Shown: positions 52,254 to 61,952 of the stretch, piece by piece | Layout: every line of letters begins with the position of its first letter | Position numbering within the stretch: position 1 is the stretch's first letter | Source of the DNA: Candidatus Saccharibacteria bacterium oral taxon 488 | Lineage (GTDB): Bacteria > Patescibacteriota > Saccharimonadia > Saccharimonadales > Saccharimonadaceae | Length of the DNA: 64,000 bases | Reading direction: 5' to 3' | Assembly (NCBI GenBank): GCA_010202115.1 | Contig: CP047917.1 | Coordinates: 806,001-870,000 of the forward strand | The notes under the pieces: model-generated | Told to the model about the DNA's origin: nothing | The model's input: only the letters and a program-made list of their open reading frames with translations | The model's database searches: none | Program-made: the position numbers and the translations under genes

Positions 52254-53267
52254 TCACGTCTCGTAACCGTTCGGATTATTACTCTGCCAATTCCAGGCGT
52301 CGCGGCAGGCGTCTTCAATGGTCAATTCCGCTCGCCAGCCCAGTTCTGCCTCCGCCAAACCCGGGTCAGCATAACACGCGGCAATGTCGCCCGGCCGGCG
52401 CGGCGTGATTTGGTATGGGACTTCCTTACCAGACGCTGTTTCAAACGCTTTCACCAATTCCAACACCGACGTGCCGCGGCCAGTGCCGATGTTATACACC
52501 TTACATTCATCCGGCTCGCCCAAATGTTCCAATGCCGCCACGTGCGCCCGTGCCAAATCAACCACGTGAATATAATCGCGCACGCCCGTGCCATCCGGCG
52601 TGTCATAATCGTCGCCAAACACGCTTAAGTGGTCGCGCTTGCCGACTGCCACTTGCGATACGAACGGCAGCAAATTATTCGGAATGCCCGACGGATCTTC
52701 ACCGATACGGCCGCTCGGATGGGCGCCAACGGGATTGAAATAGCGCAGCGAGGTAAACTGCCAGCCCTGCCTGGTTGCCGCCACATCGCGCAGAATCTGC
52801 TCAATCATCAGCTTGGTTTGTCCGTACGGATTAGTCGCCGACAACGGCATATCCTCGGTAATCGGCAGCCGTGCCGGGTCGCCATACACTGTTGCCGAAC
52901 TCGAAAAGACCAGCTTTTTCACATCAAATTCCTGCATGACATCCAGCAGCGTCAATGTGCTTTCCAGATTGTTCTGATAATAGAGCAGCGCCCTTTCCAC
53001 CGACTCGCCGACGGCTTTCAGGCCCGCAAAATGAATCGCTGCGTCAATTGTCTCAGACCTAAACAACTCCGCCAGTCGCACTCGATCACGCAGATCGAAC
53101 TCATAAAACGGCACCGACTGGCCGGTGATCTCCTCAACCCGCCGCAAACTCTCGGCAGATGAATTTGATAAATTATCAACCACCACCACGCCGTGACCCG
53201 AGGCTAGTAGTTCAATGATAGTGTGACTGCCGATATAGCCAGCACCGCCAGTAACGAGAATGTTCAT
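52254..53267 (-). CDS. galE: UDP-glucose 4-epimerase
   Basis: GalE interconverts UDP-glucose and UDP-galactose for surface glycans. The 337-aa protein has the NAD loop VTGGAGYIGSH, SSSATVYGDPA, and the catalytic Tyr-Lys pair in NPYGQTKLM (YxxxK). The C-terminal RRPGDIAACYADP substrate segment is present. AAAGGAAT precedes the ATG. Confidence 0.93.
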   Translation of the reverse strand: MNILVTGGAGYIGSHTIIELLASGHGVVVVDNLSNSSAESLRRVEEITGQSVPFYEFDLRDRVRLAELFRSETIDAAIHFAGLKAVGESVERALLYYQNNLESTLTLLDVMQEFDVKKLVFSSSATVYGDPARLPITEDMPLSATNPYGQTKLMIEQILRDVAATRQGWQFTSLRYFNPVGAHPSGRIGEDPSGIPNNLLPFVSQVAVGKRDHLSVFGDDYDTPDGTGVRDYIHVVDLARAHVAALEHLGEPDECKVYNIGTGRGTSVLELVKAFETASGKEVPYQITPRRPGDIAACYADPGLAEAELGWRAELTIEDACRDAWNWQSNNPNGYET

Positions 53268-53309
53268 TGAAATATTCCTTTCGCTATGATTCTAGTATTA
53301 TTATATCAG

Positions 53310-54059
53310 ATGCACACTGTAACCATCCCGCCAGACCTACTCGCAGCACTGAACCATAATCCATACATTAACGAGCTGTATGTTTTCGGTTCGCGAGCTG
53401 TATTTGATGATGACCAATTTTCCGACATTAACCTTACAGCCATAACTAACTATCCAGAGGTTGCCGAAGATTATACGCACAAGACTCTTGATAATCAATT
53501 TAGTATCATTGCGACATATACTATTGCTCAGAATAATCACGAAGTTGCTCGTTCGTTTTTCCTAAGCGGCATGAGCTTGTTTCATAAAATTGACATCGGC
53601 TTTTTATTACCTGATAAAACTAAATTATTTCCAAATTCAACATTAATTTTCCAAAACAACCACACAGACCAGCCCGCCAAAGAATCCGGCAAAATATGGA
53701 CAGAATCAGATGAGCAGCACAATTATCTGGATGTGTTAATGGGCTCGTTGCGCTATGTTAAGTATCAGTATCGCCAGGAACATTGGTCGGCATATAAATG
53801 CTACCGCGGGTTTATCGAGCAGTTAGCCCAGTCGTAAATAACAGGTCGGTTATCGACAGATAAATATAAGGAATTAGACAAGAAACATAACGATGAAATC
53901 TTAGGTCTGTTCTTTTCTGGCGATATTCACGCTAAAGAGCAAAAATATTATGAGTTTATAAAAGAATTGATTAGTGAGAAGCAGCTCTTGCCGGAATTTA
54001 GTGACGAGGTTTTGAAAGTTTGGAAAGAATATCTGGGCATATCGCGCTCATTTCACTAA
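53310..54059 (+). pseudogene. Nucleotidyltransferase-fold gene interrupted by an in-frame TAA
   Basis: The first 175 codons encode a nucleotidyltransferase-like protein: YVFGSRAVFDDDQFSDINLT near residue 20-40 has the GS motif, with SDIN where SDxD is usual, so one metal ligand is missing. TAA at 53835-53837 stops the frame, yet the same frame continues as a clean coding sequence for 73 more codons (LSTDKYKELDKK, YYEFIKELISEKQ, VLKVWKEYLG) to TAA at 54057-54059. I read it as one gene of about 248 codons with a nonsense mutation. TATTAT lies eight bases before the ATG. Its 3-prime end overlaps the ASCH gene by 62 bases. Confidence 0.7.
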
Positions 54060-54480
54060 GCTGTGCTGCTAGGTCGCTATCAGGCCAAATATACCTGAAG
54101 TTTTGTGGCGGGCGAAATGCTGGCAGAACCTGACGTAACTGTGATAAAGAAATTGGCTGGTCGTAGCGCACCGACGCCAGTATCTCTAACGCGCCACACT
54201 GTTTCCGCCCCGCATAATAGCGCGAAAACCACTGCACGGCTTGCTCATCCGTATCATACCCAGTGAGCCGCATCAACTCATCCAGTGGGCAGCGCATGAC
54301 ACGTCCAACCCGAAATTCGCCGATAACCGCCCGGTCACCCCCCGACGAATAAACGACTACGGTTAGCTCATCGTCTTTGCTGTGGCGCGGCAAGGATTTA
54401 CGAAATTCCCATCGCTTTTCACCACGAAAAATTTTCTCGGCATAACGAGTTTGAATCGACATCAAAATATAACGACTCAT
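53998..54480 (-). CDS. ASCH/PUA-like domain protein
   Basis: A 160-aa protein starting MSRYILMSIQTRYAEKIFRG with KRWEFRK, the pattern of ASCH domains (PUA superfamily; RNA-binding or modified-base recognition). VVVYSSGGDRAVIGEFRVGR follows as in ASCH proteins. The ATG at 54480 has TATACT six bases upstream. It converges on and overlaps the interrupted nucleotidyltransferase gene. Confidence 0.75.
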   Translation of the reverse strand: MSRYILMSIQTRYAEKIFRGEKRWEFRKSLPRHSKDDELTVVVYSSGGDRAVIGEFRVGRVMRCPLDELMRLTGYDTDEQAVQWFSRYYAGRKQCGALEILASVRYDQPISLSQLRQVLPAFRPPQNFRYIWPDSDLAAQLSEMSAICPDILSKLSKPRH

Positions 54481-54520
54481 ACCGACAGTATAGGACAAGT
54501 TCAGCAATCGGTAAACTAAG

Positions 54521-54547
54521 TTAGCACTCTTGCACTGAGAGTGCTAA
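54521..54547 (+). promoter_or_regulatory. CIRCE operator (HrcA site) upstream of clpB
   Basis: TTAGCACTC-N9-GAGTGCTAA, a perfect match to the CIRCE element bound by heat-shock repressor HrcA. It overlaps the promoter: TTGCAC (54530-54535) within its spacer and TATGAT (54553-54558), spacer 17 bp. hrcA itself is not in the window. Confidence 0.95.
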
Positions 54548-54646
54548 TTTGCTATGATAATTGTATCAATTATCCCCGCTCTGTCTCTTGCCGCGGCGCG
54601 TCATAAATACGGACTTAAAAAAGCCCAAAAAATCAAAGGAGGACCT

Positions 54647-56788
54647 ATGCCACCAACTATGCAAGAAGAGCTTGAGCAGCCGCTGGAGAAATTCGGCACT
54701 GATATCACGGCGCTCGCCAGGGAACATAAACTGGATCCGGTCATCGGGCGCGACGAAGAAATTCGCCGCACCATGCAAATCTTGAGCCGGCGCACCAAGA
54801 ATAACCCGGTGCTGATCGGCGAGCCGGGCGTCGGTAAAACCGCCATCGTCGAGGCCCTAGCGCAGCGCATCGTCAAGGGCGACGTACCGGCGTCGCTGAA
54901 AGACAAGCGACTGATTTCCTTGGAAATTTCCAGCTTACTAGCCGGCGCGAGCTTTCGCGGCCAATTTGAAGAGCGCCTCAAGGCAATTTTGAAAGAAGTT
55001 GAAGAAGCCGCCGGCGAAATTATTTTGTTCGTTGATGAAATTCACACCATGGTCGGCGCCGGCAAAACCGAAGGCAGCATGGATGCCGGCAATATGCTCA
55101 AACCTGCCCTGGCGCGCGGTAAATTACATATGATCGGTGCGACAACATTAGCCGAGTATCGCCAACATGTCGAGAAAGACGCAGCCCTAGAGCGGCGCTT
55201 TCAGCCAGTCTACGTTGGTGAGCCAAGCTTTGATGACACCATCGCTATCCTGCGTGGCCTCAAGGAAAAGTACGAAGTCCACCACGGTGTCAAGATTGCT
55301 GATGATGCCATCGTGGCGGCGGTGCGGCTGTCCACCCGCTATCTGCCCGATCGCTTTTTGCCTGACAAGGCAGTTGACCTCCTGGATGAAGCGACCAGCG
55401 CTCTGAAGATGCAGCTGGAGAGTGTACCGATTGCTCTCGATCGGCTGAATAACCGCCGCTTGCAGCTGGAGATTGAAGAAGCCGCGCTGAAAAAAGACAA
55501 ATCTGACCACGCCAAGACCCGCACAGAGGAAATCAAGCAACAAATCGCCGACCTTCGGGCTCAGGCCGAGGTGATTGATAGCAAATGGCAGCACGAAAAG
55601 GATATTCTCCAGACCGTCAATACTGCTACCGAAAAAATGGATAGTCTGCGCTCGCAACTAGAAATTGCCGAACGCGACGCTGACCTGGCCACCGCCAGCC
55701 GCATCAAATACGGCGACCTGCCAGAGTTGGAGAAAAAGCTGGCTAGCGCCCGCCAAGAACTGGCGGCTATCCCGCCGGCTGACCGCTTGCTGCGCGAAGA
55801 AGTCACACCTGATGACATCGCCAGCGTGGTGGCGCGCTGGACGGGCATCCCGGTGGAGCGGCTGATCGAGACTGAATCAAGCAAATTAACCAAATTAGAA
55901 GAACATATCAGCACCCAAGTAATTGGTCAAGATAAAGCCATCGCCGCGGTGGCCAGCGCCATTCGCCGCTCGCGCGCTGGCCTCAGTGATACCAACCGGC
56001 CAATCGGCTCCTTCCTCTTCCTCGGCCCCACCGGCGTTGGTAAAACAGAGGTAGCCCGCAGCCTGTGTCGCGAATTATTCGACGACGAACACGCTATGAT
56101 CCGCATCGATATGAGTGAGTACATGGAGCGGCACGCCGTGGCCCGCCTGATTGGCTCGCCGCCAGGCTACGTCGGTTACGATCAGGGCGGCCAACTCACC
56201 GAAGCGGTCCGCCGCCGCCCTTACAGCGTGGTACTGTTTGATGAAATCGAGAAGGCCCACCCCGATGTCTTTAACGTGCTTCTCCAGGTGCTGGATGATG
56301 GCCGTCTGACCGATGGCCAGGGGCGAACAGTCGATTTTTCGAACACGGTCATCATCATGACCAGCAATGTCGGCTCGCAAGCAATTATGGATTTTTCTGG
56401 CGACGATCTGTCGGCACTCGATAATCAGATGCTTGAGGTGCTCAGACAACATTTCCGTCCAGAGTTCCTCAACCGCATTGACGATATCGTTATTTTTGAC
56501 CGCATTCGACCAGAAGCGATGCGAGCGATTGTCGACGTTCAGCTGAAACGCGTCGCCCGCCAAGTCAAAGACAGCCGCGACATTACGCTGGAATTTGACG
56601 ATAGCGTCCGCGACATGCTGGCCCGCGATGGCTACGACCCGGCCTTTGGCGCCCGCCCGCTCAAGCGCTTGGTGCAAAAGCGTATTCTTGACCCGCTAGC
56701 ACTGGAGCTGATTGACGGGCGAATTCATGATGGCATGGCAGTAAAAGTGAATATGATTAACGACCGCATGAAGTTCCAAAAACAATAA
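54647..56788 (+). CDS. clpB: ClpB-type AAA+ disaggregase lacking the N domain
   Basis: A 713-aa Hsp100 protein that unfolds or disaggregates proteins. First AAA domain: GEPGVGKTA (about 60-68) and ILFVDEIH; a coiled-coil middle region at about 260-390; second domain: GPTGVGKTE (about 480-488) and [14 protein letters not shown]. The Clp N domain is absent, since the protein begins [20 protein letters not shown]. No ClpP-docking loop (IGF/LGF) could be identified, so ClpB is preferred over ClpC. AAAGGAGG lies before the ATG at 54647. CIRCE puts it under heat-shock control. Confidence 0.85.
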   Translation: MPPTMQEELEQPLEKFGTDITALAREHKLDPVIGRDEEIRRTMQILSRRTKNNPVLIGEPGVGKTAIVEALAQRIVKGDVPASLKDKRLISLEISSLLAGASFRGQFEERLKAILKEVEEAAGEIILFVDEIHTMVGAGKTEGSMDAGNMLKPALARGKLHMIGATTLAEYRQHVEKDAALERRFQPVYVGEPSFDDTIAILRGLKEKYEVHHGVKIADDAIVAAVRLSTRYLPDRFLPDKAVDLLDEATSALKMQLESVPIALDRLNNRRLQLEIEEAALKKDKSDHAKTRTEEIKQQIADLRAQAEVIDSKWQHEKDILQTVNTATEKMDSLRSQLEIAERDADLATASRIKYGDLPELEKKLASARQELAAIPPADRLLREEVTPDDIASVVARWTGIPVERLIETESSKLTKLEEHISTQVIGQDKAIAAVASAIRRSRAGLSDTNRPIGSFLFLGPTGVGKTEVARSLCRELFDDEHAMIRIDMSEYMERHAVARLIGSPPGYVGYDQGGQLTEAVRRRPYSVVLFDEIEKAHPDVFNVLLQVLDDGRLTDGQGRTVDFSNTVIIMTSNVGSQAIMDFSGDDLSALDNQMLEVLRQHFRPEFLNRIDDIVIFDRIRPEAMRAIVDVQLKRVARQVKDSRDITLEFDDSVRDMLARDGYDPAFGARPLKRLVQKRILDPLALELIDGRIHDGMAVKVNMINDRMKFQKQ

Positions 56789-56894
56789 TTAAGTTTCACC
56801 TATTTCCCTGATTAACACCTTCCATCGTCGTACAGCCGCATTTGACTGCAAACGTCCGGAAGTCTCGTCTTGACTGAATCAATGCAGCGCAAGA

Positions 56895-56927
56895 AAAAGC
56901 GTCCCAGCCGCCAACTGGAACGCTTTT
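56895..56927. terminator. Bidirectional terminator
   Basis: AAAAGCGT-C-CCAG and CTGG-A-ACGCTTTT form a hairpin with A/T tails between the convergent clpB and ABC permease genes. Confidence 0.85.
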
Positions 56928-56955
56928 CGGTAGATTATCCTCGGACCGAGGCGCA

Positions 56956-59181
56956 CTACTCGGTTTGATTAGCCTCTGCCCGCGTTAACTTGTCAACCAT
57001 CGGCAGAATTAGATAGATACCGATAATCGCTGCCGCCAAGCCAACACCAACGATGGCAAAGTACGTTGGTGTTAACACTGGCTTCAGCGTCGTCGAGAAT
57101 GTGCTGGTAAACACCGCCCCCGTCCATACGCCAAGGCTACACGACAGAATCGAGGTGATCAGCAGCGGCGCCGCCGACTCAACCATCACCAAGCGCTTCA
57201 ACTGCGCGAGGCGCATACCGCCCAGCCGCAGCGTGTACAGCGAGCGGCGGCGTTCCATCAGCCCGCCAATCGTCGAGACAATCAAGCTTGCCACCGCCAC
57301 GAACAGCGTCACGCCGATACCGACATAGGCTAAGTCGGCAAACTCGCGAATCGTTGGATTGATATGCGGCTTCTTGGCATCAGTGCCGCTCACTGCATAC
57401 GTTAGGTCGTACTGATTGGCTTTCGCCGTCACCAAGGTACGTAATTTCTCGATATCATTGTCTGACTTCAATGTCACCAAATATTCTTTGACGCCGTTCG
57501 TATCAACCTTGTCGTTAATTAGCGACACGTTTTTTACCACTGGCGCGTCAAAATTCAACAGCGCAAATTGGTCTGGTCGGGCATTATTCGGGCAAGCGTG
57601 TTCAGTGTACGTTGCCAAATCCTGGCAGCGAATTGCATCGCCGTCCTCACGCGGATAAATCGCTGCCACCGACGTGATGTAAGTTTTCTGTTTGAGCTGC
57701 TCTGTCATATCACCCGGTAACGACTGACCGATAACAACTGCCGTGCCGCGCTTCAGTTGCGAAAAGCCGTTATCCTTGATAGCTTGAGCGTTTAAGCCTT
57801 CAATACCGCTGGTCGCCGTCAAGTAAAAGCTGCCCGCAAACAGCGCCAATACCACGCCGCTGACACTGCGGAAAATTGTCCGCGAATGCACCGCCGTACG
57901 CTTACCAGCGATCAACATCGAAGCGTTATTAGCCCAGCGCGCTGCCAACAGCGACAGCTTATTGGTCAGCCAGCCGCCAGCCAGAATCAGCCCAAACATC
58001 ACCAGCAGCAGCGCCGCCATCAATAGTACCGACGGCAGAGCTGATTCTTTATTAGCCGCCAGCCAATCCCGCCCTGGCTTCGACGATAGCCACGCAAAGA
58101 TCGCGATACCAGTTGCCGGCACCAGCGCCCGCCAAACACGTAACTTCTTCACCTTTTCAAGTGAACGCGACACGCCCAGCGGCGAAATTTGTGCTCGACG
58201 CATCCGTCGCCAGTTAACAAACATTGTCAGCCCCAGCGTCAATCCGATAATCAGCGCGTATTGCGTGCTAGTTAATGCTAAGTCACTAGGATTAAATCGC
58301 ATGCCGTCCATCTTGAAAGCCTGTAGCGGCGCTTGCAGCAGCCAGAACGCGCCCAGCCCAATTAGTACACCCACCACCGACGCCAATAGCGATTCTAACA
58401 TCAACACCAGCCCCACTTGCTGCTTAGTTGCGCCAATCAGCCGCAAGGCGGCATAGCGTTTCTCACGCTGCGCGGCGCCCAGTTGCGTTGCTACTGACAC
58501 GAAAATGACAATTGGAAACAGCAGGATCGTCCCGCCGACACCAAATACAATGATCGCTACCGGATCAAATACAGCGTTCGACTTCAATCCATTGGTATCC
58601 GTCCGATAGACATCGGCAAAGTATGACGGCTGTCCCTGAGATTTGGTAAAAGCATCGCTCTCGGCCACTTCCTCGGCACTCGCGCCACGTACCATCATCA
58701 ATGCATCCGGGCTGGCAACATATTCGCTAGGAATTACGCCAAGGTATTTGGTATTTTTACCAAAACGTGCCAAGATATTGTCCTCTGGATGCTGAGCAAC
58801 CGCATCGGCCAACGCTTTTGATAAGTAGTATTCACCAGGACGCGGCGTTTTTAGCTTGGCAAATTGCGGCGATTTAGCCGTGCCGTACATTGAATAAGAC
58901 TGGATGGACTGACCGCGCCATTTCGACGCATCACCACGCCAGGTGCCGCCAATTTTCAGCGGTTCAACACCCTCAATCGGTTTTTGTTCAGCCGCACCGC
59001 GAGCCGCCTGATACGCCGCCGTATTAATTGCTAGCCCACTAGCGCGCCCCTTTATCCCGTTGATACCAGCCGTAAAGCAGCACACCAACACGATCCCCAG
59101 CGCCACCGCCGCCGTGGTCAGACCCAGACGCGCGAACGACTGGCGGCCAGACTTTTGTAATAACATCCAACTAACGCTCAT
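56956..59181 (-). CDS. FtsX/MacB-type ABC permease
   Basis: A 741-aa permease with an N-terminal helix, a large extracytoplasmic domain (about 45-215) and two blocks of helices with FtsX-type folds (about 220-315 and 620-735), separated by further helices. This is the ten-helix type used for antimicrobial-peptide or lipid efflux. It overlaps its ATPase by 4 bases and is in the PadR operon. Confidence 0.87.
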   Translation of the reverse strand: MSVSWMLLQKSGRQSFARLGLTTAAVALGIVLVCCFTAGINGIKGRASGLAINTAAYQAARGAAEQKPIEGVEPLKIGGTWRGDASKWRGQSIQSYSMYGTAKSPQFAKLKTPRPGEYYLSKALADAVAQHPEDNILARFGKNTKYLGVIPSEYVASPDALMMVRGASAEEVAESDAFTKSQGQPSYFADVYRTDTNGLKSNAVFDPVAIIVFGVGGTILLFPIVIFVSVATQLGAAQREKRYAALRLIGATKQQVGLVLMLESLLASVVGVLIGLGAFWLLQAPLQAFKMDGMRFNPSDLALTSTQYALIIGLTLGLTMFVNWRRMRRAQISPLGVSRSLEKVKKLRVWRALVPATGIAIFAWLSSKPGRDWLAANKESALPSVLLMAALLLVMFGLILAGGWLTNKLSLLAARWANNASMLIAGKRTAVHSRTIFRSVSGVVLALFAGSFYLTATSGIEGLNAQAIKDNGFSQLKRGTAVVIGQSLPGDMTEQLKQKTYITSVAAIYPREDGDAIRCQDLATYTEHACPNNARPDQFALLNFDAPVVKNVSLINDKVDTNGVKEYLVTLKSDNDIEKLRTLVTAKANQYDLTYAVSGTDAKKPHINPTIREFADLAYVGIGVTLFVAVASLIVSTIGGLMERRRSLYTLRLGGMRLAQLKRLVMVESAAPLLITSILSCSLGVWTGAVFTSTFSTTLKPVLTPTYFAIVGVGLAAAIIGIYLILPMVDKLTRAEANQTE

Positions 59182-59906
59182 CGGATAATCCTCGCATTAG
59201 TTTTATTAAGCCTCACCCGCATTGGATTTACCGCCGCCTCGGCGCCAGAAATCTGCCCATCACGGACGATGATTTCCCGATCAGCATAGGCGGCAATCGT
59301 TGGCTCGTGCGTCACCATAATAACCGTTGTGCCGTGGTCTTTGGCGGTTTTGATAAATAACTCCATGACCTTTTCTGAGTTCAGACTATCCAGCGAACCA
59401 GTCGGCTCGTCAGCGAACAGCACTTTCGGCTCAATCACCATGGCTCGGGCGATCGCCACCCGCTGCATTTGTCCGCCCGACAACTCGCCAAGCATGCTGT
59501 CAGCTTTACTCGCCAGCTCAACCTTGTTCAGCCATGATTTCGCCTTTTGATAGGCCTCGTTTCGCTTGACGCCGTTGAGCAGTAGTGGCAACGCTACATT
59601 GTCCAGCGCCGTTAGCTCCGGCACTAGCTGTCCAAACTGAAAGACAAAACCAAAGCTGGTGCGCCTTAGCAGACTGCGCTTATCGTCACCCATCTTATCA
59701 ATCCGCTGGCCGTCGAAGTCGATCTCGCCGCCATCAACTTTGGTAATCGCTGCCAAGCTGTGTAGCAGTGTTGACTTACCAGAACCCGACGGACCCATAA
59801 TCGCCAGTACTTCGCCCGCCTCGACATCCAAGCTAACACCGCGCAGCGCCTGCGTTTGCCCGAACGACTTTGTAATATTTTTAGCGCTAATTATTGGTTT
59901 GCTCAT
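59178..59906 (-). CDS. LolD/MacB-type ABC ATPase
   Basis: A 242-aa ATPase: Walker A GPSGSGKST (about 34-42), signature LSGGQMQR, Walker B VLFADEPTGSLD and H-loop VTHEPT. It overlaps the padR stop by 20 bases and the permease start by 4, so the three are one operon. Confidence 0.93.
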   Translation of the reverse strand: MSKPIISAKNITKSFGQTQALRGVSLDVEAGEVLAIMGPSGSGKSTLLHSLAAITKVDGGEIDFDGQRIDKMGDDKRSLLRRTSFGFVFQFGQLVPELTALDNVALPLLLNGVKRNEAYQKAKSWLNKVELASKADSMLGELSGGQMQRVAIARAMVIEPKVLFADEPTGSLDSLNSEKVMELFIKTAKDHGTTVIMVTHEPTIAAYADREIIVRDGQISGAEAAVNPMRVRLNKTNARIIR

Positions 59907-60429
59907 GCAAAATTTCCTCCTTTAGCCGCGTTAACCGCGAAATAGTTAATTCAATCCAGCGTAAATCCGCCTCCAAATGATACAGCGCATGATCGATCAG
60001 CAGCATATCCGATAAATTGCTGTCACGCCGCTGAGCTGTCAGCTCACGCATCCGTTGGATGTGCGCCTGCCGTTGATTATCCAGATACGGCGAAGCGTCA
60101 CCGTCCTTCAGGATGGCCAGCACTGCTTTGATATACATGGTCGCTTGCAGTTGCGGCGACGGCGCCTCTGGTGATTCCAGCCACGCCTGCAAATCTTGCT
60201 TACCCTCGTCGGTAATTTCATACCGAACCCGATCCGGCCCGCCCGATTCGCTGGTATCAGTAATTTCTTTGACCTTGTTGTCGCGTTTGAGCCGCGCCAG
60301 AGTTGAATATATCTGACCGGTTAAAATTGGCTTGTCCTTACCAAAATAGCCGTCATATTTTTTCTTTAACTCATAGCCATAATTTGACTCTTCCGCTAAA
60401 AAACCTAACAGGGTATATTGAACGCTCAT
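59887..60429 (-). CDS. PadR-family transcriptional regulator
   Basis: A 180-aa PadR protein: N-terminal winged helix (SVQYTLLGFLAEESNYGYEL, TGQIYSTLARLKRDNKV, RYEITDEGKQDL) and a C-terminal helical dimerisation domain. PadR proteins repress exporter genes and release on binding toxic ligands. It is first in the operon with the ABC exporter, so it probably represses itself and the exporter. The ATG at 60429 has TATAGT six bases upstream; two palindromic sites lie over and upstream of that box. Confidence 0.88.
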   Translation of the reverse strand: MSVQYTLLGFLAEESNYGYELKKKYDGYFGKDKPILTGQIYSTLARLKRDNKVKEITDTSESGGPDRVRYEITDEGKQDLQAWLESPEAPSPQLQATMYIKAVLAILKDGDASPYLDNQRQAHIQRMRELTAQRRDSNLSDMLLIDHALYHLEADLRWIELTISRLTRLKEEILHEQTNN

Positions 60430-60437
60430 ACTCTTAC

Positions 60438-60454
60438 TATACACCCTGTGTTTA
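60438..60454 (-). promoter_or_regulatory. PadR operator, promoter-proximal
   Basis: TATACACCCTGTGTTTA, a near copy of the distal palindrome with one arm mismatch, overlapping the -10 box (60436-60441). Binding here would block RNA polymerase. Confidence 0.65.
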
Positions 60455-60470
60455 GTTATTGCAAGAGTTT

Positions 60471-60487
60471 TATACACTCAGTGTATA
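60471..60487 (-). promoter_or_regulatory. PadR operator, distal
   Basis: TATACACTCAGTGTATA, a perfect palindrome with 8-bp arms around one base. Its centre is 33 bp (about three helical turns) from the proximal site, so both could be bound on one DNA face. Confidence 0.7.
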
Positions 60488-60630
60488 GTTTGTATTGGCG
60501 ACCAACTACCCGCTCTCTTGCTATACGATCTACCCCATCACAGCCACCTCATTCCGTAGCCCGCCACCCAAACGCGAGTAGACTGCACCAGAATGCATAC
60601 TATTATGCAATTTTGACGTATAATGGATGC

Positions 60631-61239
60631 ATGGTTCAATTTTGCCGAGTGTATAATAAACGGCGCTCTGTCAAGTCGGCCGCGTTGGGGGTTAGTAAAA
60701 TTCTCAGCTTACCACCCTACTTGCTACTGGCAATTGTCTTATTCGTGCTGTTTGCACTCATTATTTTCTTTGCCATCAACGCCAATTTTTATGGCCCGCT
60801 GATGATGTCGCGACTACCAATATTAGACAAAATCTCCCTTCTTGGAACCATGTTCATTGATATATTCAAACAGGGCTTCAGCTCGCTAAACGGCGCGCTA
60901 CTGCTCATGGTGTCACTCCTCCAAGGACTGTCAATTACCGTCGTCATTTTCACTGCCAAGAAAAATAAGCGTAATGAACAGTCGGTCACTCGACAAGTCG
61001 GACTCAGCGGCTTGGCCTCCGTGGCTGCCGCCATCGGTTTGGGCTGCGTTCCTTGCGGCACGTCACTCATCCTGCCGCTCGTTGCCGTGTTCTTCTCAGG
61101 CGCCGCCACAGCCACTGCCGCCACTGTCGCCAGCACCCTCGTGCTGATCCTAGCCCTGCTATTAAGCCTCTTTTCACTCTACAAGTCTGGACAAATCGCC
61201 TTTATGTATACCGAATTAGCAAAACAGGGGGACATATGA
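60631..61239 (+). CDS. Membrane protein with GCVPCG motif, partner of the DsbA-like gene
   Basis: A 202-aa protein with about four to five membrane helices (about 27-50, 70-90, 95-110, 130-160, 165-185). GLGCVPCGTSL places a CxxC pair in or at the edge of a helix, suggesting a membrane thiol redox role like DsbB, VKOR or CcdA, though the fold does not match those by eye. It overlaps the DsbA-like gene by ATGA. The start at 60631 has TATAAT six bases upstream; the longer frame crosses that promoter. Confidence 0.65.
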   Translation: MVQFCRVYNKRRSVKSAALGVSKILSLPPYLLLAIVLFVLFALIIFFAINANFYGPLMMSRLPILDKISLLGTMFIDIFKQGFSSLNGALLLMVSLLQGLSITVVIFTAKKNKRNEQSVTRQVGLSGLASVAAAIGLGCVPCGTSLILPLVAVFFSGAATATAATVASTLVLILALLLSLFSLYKSGQIAFMYTELAKQGDI

Positions 61240-61952
61240 ATCGACAAAAAACAGCCGGCATAGCACTCATTTGGGTCATCTTGGGGATTATGATCACGGG
61301 AATTGTAGCACTATTTATTTATGGTATTGTCAATCGCCCGCCAAATCGCCACATTGGTGACGGCAAGCCGTGGAACGAAAAGATGTCGCAAGGCTCTACG
61401 AGCGCCAAGCACGTATTCGTTGACTATACTGATTATTTCTGCTCATTCTGTGCCGAAGTTGAAGCAGCCACCAACGCTGATTTCTTCAAAAATGAGTATC
61501 TCAAATCAGGCAAAGTTCGCTACGAACACCGCGTGGTGACGCTGCTCAAAGAAGTTACCGACAACACAGAAACTGGCGCTCACGCTGCTTTTTGCGCCGC
61601 TGACCAAGACAAATATTGGCAATATACACACGACATCGTGCCACGCATCAAACGTGATTATTTTGACAAAGGAATTGGTGTGAAAAACGTTGCCGTACCG
61701 CAAAAAATTCCACCACTGCCGTTAGGCTACTTCCTGGCTTCTGCTAAAAATATTGGCATGGATGAGGCAACATTTACTGATTGTATAACCAAAAAACCTC
61801 ACCAAAAAGAGATTGATGACAGCACCCAAAAAGCCCTTTCGCTTGGCGTGAGCGGTCTACCATACATGGTAGTCAATGACTATGTCGCCAGTGGATTTAT
61901 GGGCGGCGAAAATGGACTGAAGGCAATTTTGAAAGCTGGTGGAGTGAACTAA
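61236..61952 (+). CDS. Membrane-anchored DsbA-like protein
   Basis: A 238-aa protein with one N-terminal membrane helix (about 9-30) and a thioredoxin fold with CSFC in YTDYFCSFCAEVEAA; SGLPYMVVND supplies the cis-Pro loop. Two further Cys lie in FCAADQ and DCITKK. Translationally coupled on both sides: ATGA with the membrane protein and TAATG with the deacetylase gene. It likely oxidises exported proteins, with the upstream membrane protein as its electron partner (inference). Confidence 0.85.
   Translation: MNRQKTAGIALIWVILGIMITGIVALFIYGIVNRPPNRHIGDGKPWNEKMSQGSTSAKHVFVDYTDYFCSFCAEVEAATNADFFKNEYLKSGKVRYEHRVVTLLKEVTDNTETGAHAAFCAADQDKYWQYTHDIVPRIKRDYFDKGIGVKNVAVPQKIPPLPLGYFLASAKNIGMDEATFTDCITKKPHQKEIDDSTQKALSLGVSGLPYMVVNDYVASGFMGGENGLKAILKAGGVN

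Noticed and set aside
54647-56788. ClpC or ClpA identity
   Set aside because: A middle coiled coil is present and no ClpP-docking loop was identified, so ClpB fits better despite the missing N domain.
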